From: CAUZSN01 sp963582345
GTDB lineage: Bacteria; Planctomycetota; Planctomycetia; Planctomycetales; Planctomycetaceae
Assembly (NCBI GenBank): GCA_963582345.1
Contig: CAUZSN010000013.1
Span: 1 to 36,630, forward strand
DNA length: 36,630 nucleotides
Direction of reading: 5' to 3'
Position numbers and translations under genes: made by a program. Under the pieces are notes generated by a model. The model made no database searches, was not told where the DNA came from, and was given only the letters and a program-made list of their open reading frames with translations. Below are positions 25,615-34,014 of this stretch, in pieces. The first letter of the stretch is position 1. Every line of letters begins with the position of its first letter.

Positions 25615-28600
25615 TCAGCGATCAGCCGAATATTTCGGTTTTTGTTCCGGATTAGATGGCTGAATCGTGATCGGTTGATCGTTGAACGTTAGTGCGATGT
25701 TTGCGCGGTCGTATTGAATGTCGATTTTTCGCTCGGCCCGATTGGGCGTCACCGTAAACCAACTTATCTGCGGAGCCCGAGGATCTTCCAAGATAATGCG
25801 ACCGTTCCGTCTGTCTAGAATCAGAACGGAGTAACCGGTTCGACTTCGGTTGTTGCCTCCCTGGTTCACTCGGCGATACAACCGACAAGCGAAGACCAGA
25901 ATGGGGAGTTCTTGAGGCTGGTGAAGGTTGATCGCCTGCTGTTTAACTTTTACCCCCCCCCACAATTTTTGTCCGGTCTGCCGGTCGAATGCGTATGCGT
26001 GACCGTTGACCTTCGGATTGGTGAATGTCAATGGACTCACCCGCGTAGCGTTATCTTTAGGCGACGTATTCGTCAGCAACAGGTAGTGATCACTGGAACG
26101 GAAAACGACAATTTGCAGAAGGTTCCGTTCAAGGTTTGCCTGACTTTCCAGCCGCAATTGGCCGCTGGCAATATCCCAGACGGTAAATCGTCCGGTTGGT
26201 TCCAGTACCGAAATTTCATCTCCATTTACGATTGTTGTTTTAGCAAGGTCGGCGAATTCCTTTTTCCAAATAGTTGTCCCACTAAATACGTCCGTATGGG
26301 TTAGAATCTGTTTGTTATTTGTTCTGGCCCAGGTCAGCAGGTTTCGCCCTTGTGATGTCAGCTGCAGTGGGCCTTTTGTCAAAGGCCTGGTACCAAGCTG
26401 TTCACCATCGCTGCCTCGGAAGACGATTGCCTGATTCGAATTGGGGGCGACGACAAAAACGTATTCGCTGTCACCAAATAGGTCACTTCCCGCAGAGACA
26501 TTGCTGCGGATCCACAGCGTCTTTCCGGTTAGCGTATCAGCGGCATACAGTTTGGTGCCGACCTGGTAGCACAGGAATTCGTCGGTGACAACTCCGACCG
26601 TGCCCAGCGGCCGGCCCAGATGATCGGTGACGACCATCCTTCGAGCGCCGTTGCGAAAGGGGGGTTGAAATTGGAGGCGAACTCCACCGTTCACCGGTCT
26701 GGCCGATTCTTCAATCAAGTTTTTTCTCCACAGTAGCTTTGGAGTCTTTCCGGAACCGTCAACCACTACAAATTGGTTGCCGATTACAACTACCAGAAGA
26801 TGTCCGTAAGCACGAACGGAGGCGAGATAAGTAGACGAGACTGATCGGCCGGAGTCGTTGATCGAGAGTTTCCAATGCTGATTTCCGTAACCATCGTGTG
26901 CGATTAGGTGTGTTCGCATCTGGTCCAGTGCGACGCTCCAATTTTCGAAAAATGGCCCGCGCGGACCGACGAATTGGATTGGATAAACACCGGTGCGAGT
27001 CCGTTGTTTCTTGACGGTGTGTTTCGTTTCAATGCGTCCGTTCGGCCACAAAATTGTATGCGTCAGGTCCGTGCCAATCGTCTCATCGGCAAGCCACTCA
27101 CTGGCAAGCTGCTGGCCCGTCTTTTCTTCCAGACAGACAACAGCTGACCACTTGCTGGCCAACATTTCGACAAACGGGGCGGCTTCCCTAGCGCGGTTGT
27201 ACGCAATCAGTATCGATGCCAGCCGTGCGATCGCAAAACCGGCAATCGACGAGTCGCTCGAACGGCTCAGTCGCAATAAGTGAAATTCAAGTTCCAGTGT
27301 GTCGCTGTTTGCATCCAACTGATCGACCAGTATTCGGCGTGCCTTGGCGGCAACCGGATGGTTGGGAAAATAGCCGATAATCCTCTTCAATGCATCTGCC
27401 TGGTTCCGATCGACAGCCCGTTGAAATTGCGCATCGATTTCCCGATCCAGCTCAGCACGCTCTTGACTGTTGGATTCTCTGTACAGGTGCGTGATCCGGC
27501 CGCGCACCCAGCGATCACTGTGGACCAGATGTGCCGCATTGATTTTCTCCAAAGTGGGTTTGCCGGTGTTGAGATCCGCCAGTTTCAAATACTCGGACAA
27601 AGCGGCTCGGCTCTTGCCAATCTTCTGCAGCCCATCAGCAAACACTCGCAAATACGTTGATCGCTGTTGCGGATCTTCAAGAAGATTTTCAATATCCGGG
27701 GCCAACTGTCGGTAGTTCGAGAAATCGAGTCGGAGTCCTTCGAGTAGCGTCGTCACCAATTGCCGCCGTGCTCGTTTTCCAGAATTCAGTTTGATCGAAC
27801 GGTACAAGTCGACCAGCCCGCGGTCGAGGTTACCTTGGTGCAGTCGCACCGAGCCGCGCAGTGCCAGCGCTTCGGAGTCATCAGGGTTCTTTTCGAGTGC
27901 GTTGTTGATCCCTTTGTTCACAGACTCTAACGGCTTGAACGCGACGACTGAGTCGATCGTTTGCGAGATGATTGTCCCGCCGGCAGCGACCAGATTGCCC
28001 GGCACGCGTCCGTCACGCAATTTCGAACTCGCCAGAATACGGCCATTTTCGAGGTTGATTGTGGCAATCTCTCCTGTCGACAAGGGTAAGTGATAGCGGC
28101 CCGCAGTTCGGAAACCGCGGCCGCTGGGCATAGGGATCGGCGTCGGCTGCTTCCATGCCGGTTGCCCATCCGCCAAGCCCAACGCCTGGATTTGGGTCCG
28201 TCCCACAATGATCGCTTTTCCATCACGGACTCCCGCCAAGTACAGTCCCAGACCGCGTGGGTTTTTCCAGATCAACGCACCATCGATGAGACTCACGCAA
28301 TGCAATTCATTGGAATCGCGCGGCGTCACCAGAACATAACCGTCTGATATCACTGGAATCGAATCGACCCAATAGTCCAAGTTGTCCAGATTAAGAGAGG
28401 TTGAGCGCTTCGTTGCAAGCAATCGAGCTCGAAGCGCCAACTCTCTTGCTGTACCGGGATCGTATTTGTAGGCGTTATGGTATTGGTATTCCCACAGCAG
28501 CATTCGTCGCGACAGATCGACAGCAACCACAGCTCCAGCCATCGTGGGGCAAACAATCACTCCATCGGCATAGGTGGGGCTGATGCCGGACATCCGCCGC

Positions 28601-30198
28601 AATGGCTGTGTCATAACAACCGAGTCCAGCAAATCCAGCGACAACAAAGACTGCGACCACTTTAGCCGTCCTTTGTCATTTGGATCGATGGCCAACAAAC
28701 AGATTTCTCCGTTGGTCTCGCCCAGACAGTAAAGTTGATTTCCGAGTGGCAATGGCGGTCCCAAAAAAAACGTTCCGGCCAAGAGAAGTTGTTCATTTTG
28801 CGAGCCACCAATTTCCCACACCATCTTGCCTTGACTGCGAAGTTCAAACGCCATTAGTTTGTTATAGTCGCGAGCAGCCCACGCGGATGGAGACGTCTGT
28901 TGGAACCTCGACTGTGACGTGTTTCCCTGAACTCCTAATTCTTCTACCGTGAATACGTATGCGCCATTGCTGCTTAAAGTGCCCGCGGTCAAATCGTGCC
29001 AGACTCGTTGTTTCAACAACGATGTCAACGACGACAACTGCCTGATTCCGGGACGAGTCAGGACACTGCCTAGCTGTTTGGATAGATGGTTGAACGACGG
29101 GTCCACGGATGCTGATTGCCAGATTTGTTCGCCCGTTTTCACATTGACGGCTTTTATATCAAATGGTGAGCGCAACACAGCAATATCGCCCACGATTAAT
29201 GAATGAGCCGTCGATATTACAGGGAATCCTTTGGCAAGTCGTTCCGTTTCAATGGCTTTGAGCTGTGTTTCGATTTTGGCAAACCGTTCCGGCTCGTTGG
29301 AATTCTGGCGCTGGAGCGTGTGAAAACTCCACGGGAAATCCCAAACAGGAGTCGCTTCCGCGCTAGGGGCGTTGCGCGACGGACATCCCCCAAACATGGT
29401 CCAGGTTTGCAGGCCGATTGATGCAAATTTCTGCTGCTGGCCCAGCACAGCCATCAACCTCTGCAAGGCTCTTTCGTCATTCTCAAAAAAGGGAATGTGC
29501 TGGCCACCCAAAGTGATGCGGTCGTCTTTGATCGTCTGCTTTAGTTTTTTCAAAGTCCTAATGCTCTTTTCGAGCATTCCGGCGCGTCCCCAGCAAACAG
29601 CCGCCTTCAATGAGAGCATCGGTTCCCATTGACGCGAAACGTTGGCTATCTTCCGCACTTGATCGAAGCACGAGGCAGCTGCCAGCGGCTCGGAATGGTC
29701 CAGGTGATAAGTGCCCAAACGATAGGTGGCTTCGTATCCGGCTTGGGTGTGGAAGAATCGGCGAGCGACTTCTTCTAACAGAATGTGTGAATTCGTTTTG
29801 AATGCTTCGTTCAACAAGGCGCGCGCTTCCGAACCATATCGCAATTCGTAGGTACGTCGCCCCTGCGGCGGCAGTTGGGCCAACAGTTGCAAGGCTTCTA
29901 ACTTGATACTGCGATAGCTGAACTTGTTCGACTCGCCTGGGCTGAAAAAGGAGTCTTGCGGTTTGTCCAAAATAGCTTGAAGCAATTGCACCGCGTTGCT
30001 GAAATCGTGCTTCGCCATAGATTTCTCAGCATTTTTCAGAATGCGATTCATTCGCGCATTGGTAACGAAGATCGTTCGCGGTTGCTGAACTGACGGCATA
30101 AACTGGCCGAATTGAGCATGCAAACGCAGCGGTTCCACTGTAGCCACGCTTAATGTTATCAGCAGCGTAACGGCACAGTAGAATTGGCCAAAATTCAT
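25615..30198 (-). CDS. Giant exported PQQ-like beta-propeller and TPR protein
   Basis: This 1,527-residue protein has a signal peptide (FYCAVTLLITLSVATVEPLR, probable cleavage after LHA at 28). Residues about 45-260 are helical and TPR-like (KSMAKHDFSNAVQLLQAILD). From about 330 to 760 comes a first propeller with PQQ-type repeats such as VKTGEQIWQ, AFELRSQGKMVWEIGG, DLSRRMLLWEY and SLIDGALIWKN. Residues about 764-1080 are again TPR-like (NPDDSEALALRGSVRLHQGN). A second propeller covers about 1090-1490 (VDGSGKTPKLLWRK, DTLTGKTLWIRS, DVFSGTTIWKKE, DRQTGQKLWGG). This two-propeller plus solenoid layout is common in planctomycetes and absent from most bacteria. BamB-like assembly or PQQ-dependent catalysis are both possible; no quinoprotein dehydrogenase active-site residues were identified, so a structural role is more likely. 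A run of nine G lies in the coding strand at 25953-25961. Confidence 0.85.
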   Translation of the reverse strand: MNFGQFYCAVTLLITLSVATVEPLRLHAQFGQFMPSVQQPRTIFVTNARMNRILKNAEKSMAKHDFSNAVQLLQAILDKPQDSFFSPGESNKFSYRSIKLEALQLLAQLPPQGRRTYELRYGSEARALLNEAFKTNSHILLEEVARRFFHTQAGYEATYRLGTYHLDHSEPLAAASCFDQVRKIANVSRQWEPMLSLKAAVCWGRAGMLEKSIRTLKKLKQTIKDDRITLGGQHIPFFENDERALQRLMAVLGQQQKFASIGLQTWTMFGGCPSRNAPSAEATPVWDFPWSFHTLQRQNSNEPERFAKIETQLKAIETERLAKGFPVISTAHSLIVGDIAVLRSPFDIKAVNVKTGEQIWQSASVDPSFNHLSKQLGSVLTRPGIRQLSSLTSLLKQRVWHDLTAGTLSSNGAYVFTVEELGVQGNTSQSRFQQTSPSAWAARDYNKLMAFELRSQGKMVWEIGGSQNEQLLLAGTFFLGPPLPLGNQLYCLGETNGEICLLAIDPNDKGRLKWSQSLLSLDLLDSVVMTQPLRRMSGISPTYADGVIVCPTMAGAVVAVDLSRRMLLWEYQYHNAYKYDPGTARELALRARLLATKRSTSLNLDNLDYWVDSIPVISDGYVLVTPRDSNELHCVSLIDGALIWKNPRGLGLYLAGVRDGKAIIVGRTQIQALGLADGQPAWKQPTPIPMPSGRGFRTAGRYHLPLSTGEIATINLENGRILASSKLRDGRVPGNLVAAGGTIISQTIDSVVAFKPLESVNKGINNALEKNPDDSEALALRGSVRLHQGNLDRGLVDLYRSIKLNSGKRARRQLVTTLLEGLRLDFSNYRQLAPDIENLLEDPQQRSTYLRVFADGLQKIGKSRAALSEYLKLADLNTGKPTLEKINAAHLVHSDRWVRGRITHLYRESNSQERAELDREIDAQFQRAVDRNQADALKRIIGYFPNHPVAAKARRILVDQLDANSDTLELEFHLLRLSRSSDSSIAGFAIARLASILIAYNRAREAAPFVEMLASKWSAVVCLEEKTGQQLASEWLADETIGTDLTHTILWPNGRIETKHTVKKQRTRTGVYPIQFVGPRGPFFENWSVALDQMRTHLIAHDGYGNQHWKLSINDSGRSVSSTYLASVRAYGHLLVVVIGNQFVVVDGSGKTPKLLWRKNLIEESARPVNGGVRLQFQPPFRNGARRMVVTDHLGRPLGTVGVVTDEFLCYQVGTKLYAADTLTGKTLWIRSNVSAGSDLFGDSEYVFVVAPNSNQAIVFRGSDGEQLGTRPLTKGPLQLTSQGRNLLTWARTNNKQILTHTDVFSGTTIWKKEFADLAKTTIVNGDEISVLEPTGRFTVWDIASGQLRLESQANLERNLLQIVVFRSSDHYLLLTNTSPKDNATRVSPLTFTNPKVNGHAYAFDRQTGQKLWGGVKVKQQAINLHQPQELPILVFACRLYRRVNQGGNNRSRTGYSVLILDRRNGRIILEDPRAPQISWFTVTPNRAERKIDIQYDRANIALTFNDQPITIQPSNPEQKPKYSADR
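25953..25961 (-). repeat. Nine-base G homopolymer inside the PQQ/TPR gene
   Basis: On the + strand the bases are CCCCCCCCC; in the coding strand they spell Trp-Gly-Gly-Val codons (LWGGVK). Slippage of one base would truncate the last 115 residues. The run is intact in frame here. Confidence 0.7.
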
Positions 30199-30725
30199 GC
30201 GGCTTCTCGGCCGACCTAGCTATTTCGAAGACTTGGCGCTCTTGAAAAACTAGCGGCTTTGACTAAACAAAATTCATAAAAAATGCCGCAACGGCGTCGC
30301 CGAAAAGAGTTATCAGATGGTGGGAATATGACAGCTCACCACATTCCGAGCATAATCGATTTGGCGCATCATTGACAGCACAGCCCCCAAGAACAAACTC
30401 ATCATGGAGATTCAATTTGAAGAACACCTTCGTTAGTGCAGCCGATCGATTAATCGCAGCCCTTCATCAATGTGCCGAATCGTTGTGGATTCTTCTGTCA
30501 ATCCGTAAGCCCTATCACGCTAGATACTTGTGAGTTACTGGGAGACATAAAGCATTCTGTATGGCAGAATGCATCATCACCGTCACTGATCTTGTAATGA
30601 CGGGGTGGAGCTAAACTAAAGTAGATAGATGAATCCGTTAGTATCTCAGGTGGGCCAAATCCGCTCCGACAGTCGAACTTCAATTGCCCGCCTTCCTACA
30701 AAGCGCTCAAGCAAGCACTTTGTTC
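30199..30725. other. Intergenic stretch, no gene recognised
   Basis: Upstream of the PQQ/TPR gene. Nothing recognisable was found; presumably it holds the promoters for that gene and for the STAS relic. Confidence 0.45.
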
Positions 30726-31097
30726 ATGCCGGATCCTCAGAAAGTCTTTCAAGTCGATCGCCAGAGCAACACTCTGATCGTCGTTTCTTAAGGTACGGTT
30801 CTGAACTTTCAATACTGAGAGGTGCACGTGGAATCGAACTCTCTGTGCCGAGTGGTCAAAGAACCAGCTCTTCGTCACGCTGTGATCGATCTGGGCAGCG
30901 TCGGTTATGTCGACTCGATCATTATCAGTGCGGTCCTTTGAGTTCTGACGAGGACGCGTCAACGCGGCGGAAAATCCGTGTTCTGCAATGGTTCAGACGA
31001 GATTCGAACTATTCTTAAGTGCATCAAACTGAGTGAGCTTTGGCCGCACTATTCTTCGCGTGAAGAAGCGATGCAAGCCGTCGTCAATAGCGTGTAG
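30726..31097 (+). pseudogene. STAS-domain anti-anti-sigma gene with three in-frame stop codons
   Basis: From ATG 30726 one frame runs to TAG 31095-31097 for 124 codons with no frameshift, encoding an anti-sigma-factor-antagonist-like STAS domain: MPDPQKVFQVDRQSNTLIVV, later VESNSLCRVVKEPALRHAVI, the STAS core DLGSVGYVDSIIISAVL (Asp, then Ser in the usual phosphoserine region) and RGGKSVFCNGSDEIRTIL with KLSELWPHYSSREEA. Three stop codons interrupt it: TAA at 30789, TGA at 30816 and TGA at 30939. The first two fall in the loop before VESNSL and the third just after the core serine helix. Active homologues act in partner-switching control of sigma factors. All else is intact, so decay by point mutation is recent. 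The gene converges with a sensor kinase gene 51 bases away. Confidence 0.75.
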
Positions 31098-31148
31098 GCC
31101 GTTATCGCCATGGAAATGGTCTGACAACGAGTCCCGGTCGTCTTGAAT

Positions 31149-32891
31149 TTAACCGTGCGGATTAACGCTCACAGGGCTGTCGGCCTGAGTTTCTGTAATA
31201 CTCACGTGATCTGGCTTGAACGGGTTTAGATCGACGTGTTGGTTAGAGATGGTCGGTTGTTGCAATTGCGTAAGGTTTTCGCGGCATAGCGGGATACGGA
31301 TCGTGAACGTGCTGCCCTTGCCGAATTCACTATCAAGCAGTACTTCTCCGCCCAGAAGCTTTGCCAGCTCTTTGACTATTGACAGTCCAAGTCCCGTTCC
31401 TTCATACAGTCGAGTGATCGCATCTTTTTGGCCTGGGATATTCGCTCCCTGGCGAAACTTTTCGAAGATTGTTTCTTGATCTTCAAGGGGAATCCCGACT
31501 CCAGTGTCCTTGACGGTCAGAATCAACGTCGAGTCATTCAGACGTCCAGCAGAAACGCGAACACGACCGCCTTCCGGTGTAAACTTGATTGCGTTCGATA
31601 GTAGGTTGTTCAAGGTTTGCTGCAGCTTACCGGCGTCCTGTATCAGAACCGGCAGATCAGGTTCGATGGTCTCGGTGAGCTCGATGTTCTTTTTCTCGGC
31701 CAGCGGCATCATTATTCCCAATTGCCGTTCGACCAGATCGCTGATCAAAAATTCCACGACGTGTAATTCCATCTTACCGCTCTCAATCTTGGCTAAATCC
31801 AACACGTCGTTGATCAGCGCCATCAGGTTTTTTCCAGCGGTCTGAATGTTTTCCACATACCGATCTTGTTTGTCCGTCAGGTTGTCGGCGTCTTTCAGCA
31901 CGTCACTGAATCCCAGAATACTGTTCAGCGGCGTTCGCAGTTCGTGGCTCATAGTTGCCAGAAACTCATCCTTTAACTTATTCATTTCGTATAACTGCAA
32001 GTTGCCTCGAGCCAGCTCGTCGACCTTGCCGTCCAAATTGGCATTTACGTCGCTCAATTCTTCCTGCAGGGTGACTAGGTGTCGCAGCATTCGGTTGAAG
32101 GCATGACTCAATTCTTCAAACTCGTCACCCGTACGAATATCCGCCCGCGTGTCAAGATTTCCGTGCGCGATGGCGTCGCTAACCTTCTTCAGGTGCATCA
32201 CCGGCTTGGTGATCACATAACGCACGATCAAATAAATCGCGAGGATTGCCAGGATGATCTTCACAAGTTCCGCCGTGATGACGAAAGCATTGGCTTTGTG
32301 TATTGGTGCCTGGGCATGGCTCAACGGGATCGTGATCTTCACGACGCCGATCAATTCGCCTTCTTTCACGTTGGTCAGTCGTCCGTCGGGTTCTAACTTC
32401 TTCGAATGGTAGTGGCACTTTAAACACGATTTCGAAGCCGACACCGCAGCATAGTATTGATACTCTCCATCGCCCTGGTCGGGCAAGACGGTGACGACCT
32501 CGTGTTCTCCTTGCCGCAGCCTTTCCAAGGCTTCGTAGCCAGCATCGTCGCTGGGTCGATCCGCTGAGTTTGAAGTGGCGGGATTTGGTTTGAACAGTTC
32601 CCAGCGGTAGTCACGCAAATCTTCCGGTCTGAGTTCGCCAACCAGTTTTTCGATGATCTTTTCAAATTCAGGTTGCCTTTCTGCCCATTTCCAGTGCTTC
32701 TCGAGAATGATCGGAGCTACCAGCAATCGACCAGTCATCCGGTTATGCCTGTCGACGAGATCGGATGTCTGTATCCAGTACAGGGTAAATGTTGCAACGG
32801 CCAGCAATGCCAGGCCGAATCCAAACAGCGCTAAGCACTTTACTTCGAAGTTCGTTTCGCCTAGCAGGCGTTTCAGTGCTCGATAGGACAT
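31149..32891 (-). CDS. Membrane sensor histidine kinase with a CxxCH haem-binding-type sensor domain
   Basis: A two-component sensor of 580 residues from the ATG at 32891 (a longer frame starts with TTG at 32936). TM1 lies at about residues 22-40. The periplasmic domain (about 45-200) is of the Tll0287-like/DUF3365 type and contains SCLKCHYH, a CxxCH at Cys156-His160 that in this family binds c-type haem. TM2 is at about 203-224, followed by a HAMP segment (KPVMHLKKVSDAIAHGNLDT), a coiled linker, HisKA with phosphoacceptor His316 in SHELRTPLNSILGF, and HATPase with Asn433, DTGVGIP and GTGLGLSIVKEL. Redox or gas sensing is plausible. No response regulator is next to it; the STAS relic downstream is on the other strand. 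Confidence 0.88.
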   Translation of the reverse strand: MSYRALKRLLGETNFEVKCLALFGFGLALLAVATFTLYWIQTSDLVDRHNRMTGRLLVAPIILEKHWKWAERQPEFEKIIEKLVGELRPEDLRDYRWELFKPNPATSNSADRPSDDAGYEALERLRQGEHEVVTVLPDQGDGEYQYYAAVSASKSCLKCHYHSKKLEPDGRLTNVKEGELIGVVKITIPLSHAQAPIHKANAFVITAELVKIILAILAIYLIVRYVITKPVMHLKKVSDAIAHGNLDTRADIRTGDEFEELSHAFNRMLRHLVTLQEELSDVNANLDGKVDELARGNLQLYEMNKLKDEFLATMSHELRTPLNSILGFSDVLKDADNLTDKQDRYVENIQTAGKNLMALINDVLDLAKIESGKMELHVVEFLISDLVERQLGIMMPLAEKKNIELTETIEPDLPVLIQDAGKLQQTLNNLLSNAIKFTPEGGRVRVSAGRLNDSTLILTVKDTGVGIPLEDQETIFEKFRQGANIPGQKDAITRLYEGTGLGLSIVKELAKLLGGEVLLDSEFGKGSTFTIRIPLCRENLTQLQQPTISNQHVDLNPFKPDHVSITETQADSPVSVNPHG

Positions 32892-32960
32892 GACCCGTAT
32901 ACTAGAACATGTTTCGCCCGGCCTGGTAAAGATCAAAGCCTGGGACGACTAGCGTCCGAC

Positions 32961-33806
32961 TTAGGTTGGTCGTTGGCAAATCGGGCAGAAAAATGTTGAC
33001 CGTTGCACCTGCACGATTCGTCGAACTCGTTTTTTTCTGCAGGTCAGACAAGTCTCGGCTTCGCGGTTGTACACCTTGTGAGCGTTCTGGTAACTGCCAT
33101 TTTGATTTAAGGCGTTCCGATAGGTCCCGTCGTTGAGTGTCGATCCTTCGGATTGAATTGCATCGCACAAAATTTTCCGGGTGGCCCCAGAGAGTCGGTA
33201 CAGCTGACGTGTATTTAGCTCGTTGGCCGGTTGTTCCGGATGAATACGCGCGAGGTGAAGGATTTCACTGGCGTACACATTCCCGATGCCGGCAGCAAAT
33301 CTCTGATCCAACAACGCCACTTTGATCGCTCGACTTGTTCCAGCACAAAGCTGACGCAGTTGAGCCTGAGAGATGTTCAGAGCATCGGGTCCTAATTTCT
33401 GCGGGCCCAGTTGGTCAGCCAATTGCACTTGTCGCAACAAGCGCACGGTTCCTAAACCGCGACGGTCCCAGAACCACAGCGAGTTGTGCTGCCGGTTTCT
33501 CGAAAATCGCCATTCCAGCCGCAAGTGTTCTCGATCGGGAGGATCGCCAAGTAGCATTAGACCTGTCATTCGCGGTTCGATGACAAAATGGTCACCCGAT
33601 GACAAGTCCATAATGATTCGTTTTGCCAATCGCCGAACCTGGGTCACTGTTGTTCCCCGGACTCGTCGAGAGATTGTCGGTAGTCGAGGCTCGATTGAGA
33701 TCGGTTTGCACGCACAGCGACATCGCCGGACTGCAGTAATTGCTCGCCCCTCCACGAGCGGCCGAATGCCGCGGACCATCGTTTCCACTTCTGGCAATTC
33801 CGGCAC
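32961..33806 (-). CDS. mutM: Formamidopyrimidine-DNA glycosylase
   Basis: MutM/Fpg removes 8-oxoguanine and ring-opened purines and nicks the strand. The 281-residue product has the invariant N-terminus MPELPEVETM (Pro2 nucleophile, Glu3), the beta-sandwich RRLAKRIIMDL with a conserved Lys, GIGNVYASEILHLARIHPEQ and a C-terminal zinc finger with Cys253, Cys256, Cys274 and Cys277. The start is a GTG at 33806, with AAGGAG nine bases before it. The sensor kinase start lies 69 bases downstream, so the two may be co-transcribed. Nothing abnormal is seen except that the C-terminal finger is a little shorter than in E. coli. Confidence 0.94.
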   Translation of the reverse strand: MPELPEVETMVRGIRPLVEGRAITAVRRCRCACKPISIEPRLPTISRRVRGTTVTQVRRLAKRIIMDLSSGDHFVIEPRMTGLMLLGDPPDREHLRLEWRFSRNRQHNSLWFWDRRGLGTVRLLRQVQLADQLGPQKLGPDALNISQAQLRQLCAGTSRAIKVALLDQRFAAGIGNVYASEILHLARIHPEQPANELNTRQLYRLSGATRKILCDAIQSEGSTLNDGTYRNALNQNGSYQNAHKVYNREAETCLTCRKKRVRRIVQVQRSTFFCPICQRPT

Positions 33807-34014
33807 CAGTCTTATCTCCTTACTCTTGATGACTCAAGTACTTTCTAAGGTTTTTTCCAGTTCTTTGGGCCGCAACAACTGGAACAGATAGCACAGACAG
33901 GTTTTCCTAAAATGTTCTTGACGACAGGGCTGTGTTGGACGATCCTAGAGAGTAGCTTGCCCACACTAACTGATTTGCGAGCCTGGATGAACCTTCGGGC
34001 AAAAGGAGACAATC

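Noticed and set aside
30199..30725. Possible RNA gene upstream of the PQQ/TPR gene
   Set aside because: No conserved RNA motif or strong paired structure was found by eye.
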